Shown piece by piece: positions 1 to 4,261 of a stretch of 5,562 bases of DNA. Both the position numbers and the translations under genes were made by a program. Under the pieces are notes generated by a model that was given only the letters and a program-made list of their open reading frames with translations, searched no databases and was not told where the DNA came from. Numbering within the stretch: the stretch's first letter is position 1; each line of letters begins with the position of its first letter. This DNA is from Lachnospiraceae bacterium (GTDB lineage Bacteria; Bacillota_A; Clostridia; Lachnospirales; Lachnospiraceae), in NCBI GenBank assembly GCA_024689605.1, contig JAILDD010000131.1, forward strand, positions 1 to 5,562, given 5' to 3'.

Positions 1-664
1 GGCAACGAACCTTCAGCAGCTTGGCATCACATACGGAAGGAGCGCGGGTAAGGCGGGCTTTCTTACAGCCTGCTATCTGATACTTGTTCCTGTCATAGGA
101 TTATTTCTTGGGAAAAAATGCGGGGCACATATCTGGGCTGCCGTGGCAATGACCATGGGAGGCATATATCTGTTAAGCGTTACGGATGCATCCGGTATTT
201 CCTGGCAGGATATACTCCTGCTTCTTAGTGCCCTTTCCTTTGCAATACAGATAATACTTATAGACCGCTTTGTGGCAGATGTTGACGGAGTACGGATGGC
301 GGCTATACAGTTCCTGGTGTGCGGGCTTCTTACTGCCGTTCCGATGGCAGTATTTGAGTGCCGTAAGGGATGGACAGCGTCTTTTACCGGATTTGATGCC
401 TGGGGATCGATCCTGTATGCTGGACTTTTCTCCTGCGGAATAGCATATACGCTTCAGATTGTCGGACAGAAAAATGTGCATCCCACACTGGCGTCGCTCT
501 TAATGAGCTTCGAGTCTGTTTTCTGTGTGCTGGGCGGGTGGCTTCTGCTGGGGGAGAAACTTTCATTGCGTCAGATTGTCGGATGCGTGATCGTTTTTGC
601 CGCCATACTGCTGGCCCAGTTCGGAGAAATCTTTTTTACACCGCGCATTAAGTTGAAAAAATAG
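1..664 (+). CDS. DMT-superfamily (EamA) transporter, 5'-truncated by the window edge
   Basis: This is an inner-membrane transporter of the drug/metabolite transporter superfamily. The reading frame is open from base 2 to the TAG at 662-664 and gives 220 residues. A GTG at 143 begins an uninterrupted stretch but is not the real start, because transporter-like sequence continues upstream of it. A usual EamA protein has about 290-300 residues and ten membrane helices in two repeats. Here about seven hydrophobic helices remain, so helices 1-3 lie outside the window. The first visible residues (ATNLQQLGITYGRSAGKAGF) match the end of the first EamA repeat, and the segment PTLASLLMSFESVFCVLGG followed by LLLGEKLS is the typical second-repeat signature. 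The protein ends in a short basic tail (IKLKK). The substrate cannot be inferred. No terminator follows, and the operon promoter begins inside its last codons. The family is sure; the transported compound is unknown. Confidence 0.92.
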   Translation, partial: ATNLQQLGITYGRSAGKAGFLTACYLILVPVIGLFLGKKCGAHIWAAVAMTMGGIYLLSVTDASGISWQDILLLLSALSFAIQIILIDRFVADVDGVRMAAIQFLVCGLLTAVPMAVFECRKGWTASFTGFDAWGSILYAGLFSCGIAYTLQIVGQKNVHPTLASLLMSFESVFCVLGGWLLLGEKLSLRQIVGCVIVFAAILLAQFGEIFFTPRIKLKK

Positions 665-681
665 CGGATATTTGGTATAAT
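653..681 (+). promoter_or_regulatory. Sigma-A promoter with extended -10, driving the yqhY-nusB-xseAB-ispA-dxs operon
   Basis: The -35 box TTGAAA is at 653-658 and the -10 box TATAAT at 676-681, with an ideal 17-base spacer. A TGG triplet at 673-675 supplies the extended -10 TGn motif. Transcription is predicted to start near 687-689, leaving a leader of about 40 bases before the ATG at 730. The -35 box is formed by the Leu and Lys codons next to the end of the upstream transporter gene, and its stop codon lies in the spacer. No operator-like palindrome is seen around it, so it may be constitutive. This is the only near-consensus promoter I found in the window. Confidence 0.87.
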
Positions 682-717
682 ACGCAAATGTTTGATAGAG
701 AACGCTGTTAAGGCATC

Positions 718-725
718 AGGGAGGT
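718..725 (+). promoter_or_regulatory. Strong ribosome binding site of the YqhY-like gene
   Basis: The sequence AGGGAGGT is close to the ideal anti-16S complement and stands 4 bases before the ATG at 730. It is the best Shine-Dalgarno site in the window and fixes the start of the first gene of the operon. Confidence 0.85.
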
Positions 726-729
726 TCTT

Positions 730-1146
730 ATGGATGCAAATAACATAAAACTGGGTGTGGATACAAAGTGCTCCGGCACTGTGGCAGTTGCAAATGATGT
801 TGTTGCCATAATTGCGTCATTGGCAGCTTCCGAGGTTGAGGGCGTTTCTTCAATGTTCGGTAATATAACGAATGAACTCATGAGCATGGTGGGAATGAAG
901 AATCTTACCAAGGGAGTGAGAGTCAGTGTGCTAAATCACACTGTGACTATCGATCTTTATATTGTTCTGGATTATGGATATCCTATTCCGGATACCTGCA
1001 GGAAGGTTCAGGAGAAGGTTAAGAGTGCAATCGAGACGATGACAGGGCTTGATGTTGCGGATGTTAATATCAGGATAGCATCTGTTGAATTCCCTCAGTC
1101 CTCAAAGCCTTCAAATACATCAAAGAAGAGAAAAAGAAGAAAATGA
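730..1146 (+). CDS. Asp23/Gls24 family (DUF322) protein, YqhY-like
   Basis: This is a cytosolic protein of 138 residues of the Asp23/Gls24 family, in the position held by yqhY next to nusB in Bacillus subtilis. The family core is complete: GTVAVANDVVAIIASLAASE at 16-35 followed by VEGV, then KGVRVSV near 61-67, IDLYIVLDYGYPIPD at 74-88, and VQEKVKSAIETMTGLDVADV at 93-112. The last seven residues (132-138, KKRKRRK) are all basic, which is not part of the core fold. No signal peptide or membrane helix is present. In B. subtilis, loss of YqhY is reported to select suppressor mutations in acetyl-CoA carboxylase genes, so a role in controlling that enzyme has been proposed; accB and accC are not visible here. 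The ATG is fixed by a strong Shine-Dalgarno site. The stop overlaps the nusB start as ATGA, so the two are probably translationally coupled. The family is certain; the cellular role is not. Confidence 0.94.
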   Translation: MDANNIKLGVDTKCSGTVAVANDVVAIIASLAASEVEGVSSMFGNITNELMSMVGMKNLTKGVRVSVLNHTVTIDLYIVLDYGYPIPDTCRKVQEKVKSAIETMTGLDVADVNIRIASVEFPQSSKPSNTSKKRKRRK

Positions 1147-1601
1147 GCAGACATGCAATAAGGAAGCGGCTGTTTATGCTGCTTTTCCGTTCGGAATTTC
1201 ATAATGCCGAGGATATGCCGGAACAGGAAGATCTATTTTTCAGGCAGGAAGATATTGAAGACAAGGACATAGCACCGGATCTTTGGGATGAGGAGCCTGC
1301 TGAGGAAACTTCAGATCTTCTGAGTGAGGAAGACAGGAAGGAAGTTTCCGAGAAATTTCATTCCATCATGGAGCTTGTGCCGGAGCTTGACAGGCAGCTC
1401 AACGAAAAGATGACCGGCTGGAATACAGAACGTATTGGCAAGGTTGAGCTTACTATTCTCAGACTGGCTTTGTATGAGATAAAGGAAGATGAAAATATCT
1501 CCAGCGCTATTGCGATTAACGAAGCCGTGGAGCTTGCCAAGAGATATGGTCAGGAGAAATCACCGGAATTCATAAACGGCGTGCTGGCGAAGTTTGCATA
1601 A
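1143..1601 (+). CDS. nusB: Transcription antitermination factor NusB
   Basis: NusB pairs with ribosomal protein S10 (NusE) and binds boxA RNA to keep RNA polymerase processive on rRNA operons. The 152-residue protein starts with the usual SRHAIRKRLFMLLFRSEF helix (residues 2-19), which carries the basic RNA-binding surface. The C-terminal half is highly typical: W93, ERIGKVELTILRLALYEI (96-113), AIAINEAVELAKRYG (122-136) and SPEFINGVLAKF (140-151). Between the two halves, residues 23-64 form a strongly acidic stretch with 20 Asp/Glu and only two basic residues, making the protein longer than the usual 130-140 residues. The ATG overlaps the previous stop by four bases (ATGA). The only possible ribosome binding site is the A/G-only tract that encodes the basic tail of the upstream protein, so coupled translation is likely. 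Function is near certain. Confidence 0.97.
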   Translation: MSRHAIRKRLFMLLFRSEFHNAEDMPEQEDLFFRQEDIEDKDIAPDLWDEEPAEETSDLLSEEDRKEVSEKFHSIMELVPELDRQLNEKMTGWNTERIGKVELTILRLALYEIKEDENISSAIAINEAVELAKRYGQEKSPEFINGVLAKFA

Positions 1602-1642
1602 GCTGTCCTCGTTACGGGGGTTCCCATTGGAGACAGGACAGT
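1602..1642 (+). repeat. Inverted repeat in the nusB-xseA gap
   Basis: A perfect 7-base inverted repeat (CTGTCCT at 1603-1609, AGGACAG at 1635-1641) can be extended by one G-U pair (1602/1642). Inside it is a small GGG/CCC hairpin (1616-1618 with 1623-1625). The right arm is not followed by a run of T, so it is not an intrinsic terminator. It could be a stability or processing element between nusB and xseA, or chance: a pair of this length with a 25-base loop is not rare. Confidence 0.4.
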
Positions 1643-1657
1643 CACAGATTTCCCAAA

Positions 1658-1663
1658 GTGAGG
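1658..1663 (+). promoter_or_regulatory. Ribosome binding site that decides the xseA start
   Basis: GTGAGG at 1658-1663 lies 9 bases before the ATG at 1673. The GTG at 1658 is in frame with xseA and could be mistaken for the start, but nothing resembling a Shine-Dalgarno site stands at the right distance before it (the upstream bases are TTTCCCAAA). The extra residues MRQTA also do not belong to the family. GTG 1658 is therefore best read as part of the binding site. Confidence 0.7.
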
Positions 1664-1672
1664 CAGACAGCT

Positions 1673-3016
1673 ATGCCTGTTAATAAATATACAGTTACCC
1701 AGGTAACAGAATATATCTTAAAAATGTTCAGAAGCGATCCGTTTCTCGGATCGGTGGCGGTAAGCGGTGAGGTAAGTAATCTCACATATCACAGGTCAGG
1801 CCATATATATTTCAGTCTCAAAGATGAGAATGCCATAATAGCGGCTGCGATGTTCAAGAACAGGACTTCCGGTCTGAAATTCCGGCTGGAAGAGGGCATG
1901 AAGGTGGTTGCATACGGAAAGATAGATGTTTATGCACCATCGGGCAGGTATCAGCTTATCGCGGAGAAGATAGAGAATGCGGGGGCGGGGGATCTTGCGG
2001 AAAAGTTTGAAAAGCTAAAGAGAGACCTTGCAGAGCGGGGACTGTTTGCACAGGAATACAAACAGCCCATACCTAGGTATGTAAAGACCCTGGGGGTTGT
2101 GACAGCACCCACCGGAGCAGCAGTGAGGGACATAATAAATGTTTCAAAAAGACGTTACCCCGGAATACAGATAGTTCTCTATCCTGCTCTTGTTCAGGGA
2201 ACACAGGCTGCGGACAGCATTGTAAAGGGTATAAAGACCCTGGAAGCTTACGGTGTGGACCTGATGATCGTGGGAAGGGGAGGCGGCTCTATAGAAGATC
2301 TTTGGGCCTTCAATGAGGAAAAGGTGGCCCAGGCAATATTTGACTGTTCCATACCTATTATCTCTGCTGTTGGACATGAGACGGATACTACTATAGCGGA
2401 TTATGTGGCGGACTTAAGGGCGCCTACACCTTCGGCGGCAGCAGAGATCGCGGTATTTGATTATCATGCGCTTGTGCGCAGGTGGAGGGATATGCAGGAC
2501 AGGCTGGATTCTCTGATGGATATGCGCATAAGGGCTGAAAAAAAGAACTCTGAGCATCTTGAGGCAAGAGTCATACAGCAGATGTTTGGGGTGCTCAGGG
2601 ATAAAAAACATAAGTATGAAGAGCTGTCCCTCAGAAATGACAGCCAGGCCCCTGAAAATAAGCTGAAGAGCTTTAAGGAGAAAGCCGAAAGATACAGGAA
2701 AGAACTGGGCCGCAGCATTGATGCTGTGCTAAAAGAACGAAGGTCTGAATATGATGAAATGAGGAATGGGGCAGATGCAGCGATTACACGGCGGCTGCAG
2801 ACATCCAGACACCGGTTTGATGTGACAAGGGAGCGGTTAAGAGCAGTTTCACCGCTGGAAAAAATAAGCCGGGGCTACGGATATCTGACAGATGGTTCGA
2901 ACAGGCCGGTTAAGAGCATAGAAGATACGGAAGCTGGTCAGAATCTGCTGATACGTGTCATTGACGGTGAGATAAGTACGGAAGTCAGAAATGTTAAGAA
3001 AATACAGTTGGTATAG
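1673..3016 (+). CDS. xseA: Exonuclease VII large subunit XseA
   Basis: This is the catalytic subunit of exonuclease VII, which degrades single-stranded DNA from both ends into short oligonucleotides in DNA repair. From the ATG at 1673 it has 447 residues, the family's usual length. The N-terminal OB-fold (about 3-100) contains VSGEVSNLTYHRSGHIYFSL (29-48). The catalytic domain follows with GVVTAPTGAAVRDII (141-155), VGRGGGSIEDLWAFNEE (200-216), SAVGHETDTTIADYVAD (231-247) and RAPTPSAAAE (249-258). D153, R202, H235 and D238 correspond to the conserved residues reported as essential in E. coli XseA. Residues about 265-390 are charged and predicted to form the long coiled-coil arm that binds XseB. 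The C-terminal SRGYGYLTDGSNRPVKSI segment and the closing strand IDGEIS are also typical. It sits 71 bases after nusB; in B. subtilis folD lies between them. Its partner xseB follows at once. No defect is seen. Confidence 0.98.
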   Translation: MPVNKYTVTQVTEYILKMFRSDPFLGSVAVSGEVSNLTYHRSGHIYFSLKDENAIIAAAMFKNRTSGLKFRLEEGMKVVAYGKIDVYAPSGRYQLIAEKIENAGAGDLAEKFEKLKRDLAERGLFAQEYKQPIPRYVKTLGVVTAPTGAAVRDIINVSKRRYPGIQIVLYPALVQGTQAADSIVKGIKTLEAYGVDLMIVGRGGGSIEDLWAFNEEKVAQAIFDCSIPIISAVGHETDTTIADYVADLRAPTPSAAAEIAVFDYHALVRRWRDMQDRLDSLMDMRIRAEKKNSEHLEARVIQQMFGVLRDKKHKYEELSLRNDSQAPENKLKSFKEKAERYRKELGRSIDAVLKERRSEYDEMRNGADAAITRRLQTSRHRFDVTRERLRAVSPLEKISRGYGYLTDGSNRPVKSIEDTEAGQNLLIRVIDGEISTEVRNVKKIQLV

Positions 3017-3035
3017 TTTCTCAGAGGATTAGTGA

Positions 3036-3052
3036 TGCCGCTAAAACCGGCA
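3036..3052 (+). other. Small hairpin between xseA and the preferred xseB start
   Basis: TGCCG (3036-3040) and CGGCA (3048-3052) can form a 5-pair, GC-rich stem with a 7-base loop. The left arm covers part of an alternative ATG at 3035, and the stem ends just as the binding site for the ATG at 3065 begins. If it forms, it would favour the downstream start. There is no T-run, so it is not a terminator. It is short and may be chance. Confidence 0.35.
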
Positions 3053-3060
3053 GGAAGGGG
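3052..3060 (+). promoter_or_regulatory. Ribosome binding site of the preferred xseB start
   Basis: The purine run AGGAAGGGG ends 4 bases before the ATG at 3065. An alternative site, AGAGG at 3023-3027, stands 7 bases before ATG 3035 (and 4 before GTG 3032) in the same frame. Both are usable, so this site supports but does not prove the shorter xseB. Confidence 0.55.
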
Positions 3061-3064
3061 AAAT

Positions 3065-3289
3065 ATGACAGAGGCAAAAAATACGGATAAAATAACATTG
3101 GAAGAAAATTTTTCAGCAGTAGAGGAAAGCTTAAAAAAGATGGAGCAGTCAGACCTGCCCTTGGAAGAGGCTTTCAAACTGTATGAGGACAGCGTGAAAA
3201 GGCTGAAGGCCTGTGCTGAGGAAATCGATGATGTGGAAAAAAAGGTCAAGGCACTTATGGCTGACGGAAGTGCTGCTGATTTTGAATAA
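3065..3289 (+). CDS. xseB: Exonuclease VII small subunit XseB
   Basis: XseB is the small non-catalytic subunit; several copies wrap the coiled-coil arm of XseA to form active exonuclease VII. From ATG 3065 it has 74 residues, the usual size being about 70-85. The whole family signature is present: LEENFSAVEESLKKMEQSDL (about 12-31), PLEEAFKLYEDSVKRLKACA (about 32-51) and EIDDVEKKVKAL (about 53-64), which build the two-helix hairpin. The frame is open upstream to GTG 3032 and ATG 3035, giving up to 11 extra residues (MMPLKPAGRGN). These look unlike the family and partly coincide with a small hairpin, so I prefer 3065. The gene is 48 bases after xseA and 23 before ispA, consistent with one transcript. 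The identity is certain; the exact start is not. Confidence 0.95.
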   Translation: MTEAKNTDKITLEENFSAVEESLKKMEQSDLPLEEAFKLYEDSVKRLKACAEEIDDVEKKVKALMADGSAADFE

Positions 3290-3312
3290 ACAGTACCGCA
3301 GATGGAGTATAT

Positions 3313-4239
3313 ATGGATTTTGAAGCTGAACTTAAGAAAAGAACGGAACGTGCAGAAAATATCGTAAGGAATTATCTGCCTGAGATTGCGGGCCCCCAGG
3401 CTACGGTCATAGAGGCAATGGACTATAGCGTAGGTGCAGGCGGCAAAAGGCTGCGTCCCGTAATCATGATGGCAGCATATGAGATGTGCGGCGGGGAAGG
3501 TGAGCTGGCTGAGCCTTTCTGCGCTGCAATAGAGATGATACATAACTATTCTCTTGTGCATGATGACCTGCCTGAAATGGATAATGATATGATACGCCGG
3601 GGAATCCCTTCAACTCATGCTAAGTATGGTGCAGGAATGGCAGTGCTTGCAGGGGACGGGCTTTTAAACAGTGCATTTGAAACAGCTTTAAAGAGTACGG
3701 CATTCTCAGCCTCAGCAGCAGACAATGCGAATATACTTAAGGCTCTTGGCGTACTGGCTGACAGGGCAGGAATCTATGGGATGATAGGCGGGCAGGCTGT
3801 GGATGTGGAGGCTGAGGAGAAGAATCTGGAACTGTCGGAAGAAGATATCCTGTTCGTCTATGAGAATAAGACTTCGGCCCTGCTCCAGGCTTCCATGGTA
3901 TGCGGAGCGTTACTGGCAGGTGCTGATGGTAGTATTGCGGACACTTTCTCAGAGGCGGCAAGATGCCTGGGAGTTGCTTTCCAGATACAGGATGACATAC
4001 TGGATGTCACCGGAACGACCGAAGAAATAGGCAAGCCTGCGGGCAGTGATGAAAGAAACGGTAAGAAAACCTACCTGGCATATCTGGGGATGGAAGGTGC
4101 CGAAAACGAACAGAGGCGGCTTTCGGCACAGGCACATGACCTGGTAGCCGGGATCAATGCGGCAGACAGTGCTGATGCAGTTCTGGCAAAGGAATTTCTG
4201 ACTGCTCTTATTGATTCGCTTGTGGACAGAAGGAAATAA
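3313..4239 (+). CDS. ispA: Farnesyl diphosphate synthase (trans-prenyltransferase)
   Basis: This cytosolic enzyme condenses isopentenyl diphosphate with DMAPP and then with geranyl diphosphate to make farnesyl diphosphate, the precursor of undecaprenyl lipid carriers and quinone side chains. The 308-residue protein has all polyprenyl synthase motifs: GGKRLRP (43-49), the first Asp-rich motif DDLPEMD (84-90) with the two-residue insertion of bacterial type II enzymes, RRG (95-97), GGQAVD (159-164), KTSALLQAS (186-194) and the second Asp-rich motif DDILD (227-231) followed by GKPAGSD and KKTY. Tyr79, five residues before the first motif, is an aromatic residue that in related enzymes limits the product to C15, which favours FPP over longer products. 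TGGAG at 3303-3307 stands 5 bases before the ATG. It lies between xseB and dxs as in many Firmicutes, and dxs supplies its substrate pathway. A geranylgeranyl diphosphate synthase is the less likely alternative. Confidence 0.96.
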   Translation: MDFEAELKKRTERAENIVRNYLPEIAGPQATVIEAMDYSVGAGGKRLRPVIMMAAYEMCGGEGELAEPFCAAIEMIHNYSLVHDDLPEMDNDMIRRGIPSTHAKYGAGMAVLAGDGLLNSAFETALKSTAFSASAADNANILKALGVLADRAGIYGMIGGQAVDVEAEEKNLELSEEDILFVYENKTSALLQASMVCGALLAGADGSIADTFSEAARCLGVAFQIQDDILDVTGTTEEIGKPAGSDERNGKKTYLAYLGMEGAENEQRRLSAQAHDLVAGINAADSADAVLAKEFLTALIDSLVDRRK

Positions 4240-4261
4240 AAGGTTAAGACAGGAAAGTATA

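Noticed and set aside
628..652. A T-run (632-637) near the transporter end as a possible terminator
   Set aside because: There is no stable GC-rich stem before the T-run, and it lies inside the coding sequence before the stop codon.
1694..1707. Inverted repeat GTTACC-CA-GGTAAC near the start of xseA
   Set aside because: It arises from the codons of the family-typical TVTQVT segment. Six-base arms with a short spacer are expected several times by chance in this window.
2068..2081. A perfect 14-base palindrome (CATACCTAGGTATG) inside xseA
   Set aside because: It encodes the ordinary segment IPRYV of the XseA catalytic domain. About 0.3 such perfect 14-base palindromes are expected by chance in a window of this size, so it is not notable.
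3282..3313. A possible promoter before ispA (TTGAAT with a TATATA-like box)
   Set aside because: The spacing is about 20 bases to TATATA, or the -10 box is poor (GAGTAT) at 17 bases. The gap is only 23 bases within a compact operon.
2938..3561. A 207-codon open frame on the minus strand across the end of xseA, xseB and the start of ispA
   Set aside because: It lies antisense to three confidently identified genes with complete family motifs, its translation is serine- and phenylalanine-rich as expected from the complement of acidic helical proteins, and I recognise no domain. It is a shadow frame.
3803..4030. A 75-codon plus-strand frame inside ispA
   Set aside because: It is a frame-shifted reading of the ispA core and is rich in Arg and Trp (for example MWRLRRRIW), a typical out-of-frame composition. 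The ispA frame itself is intact.
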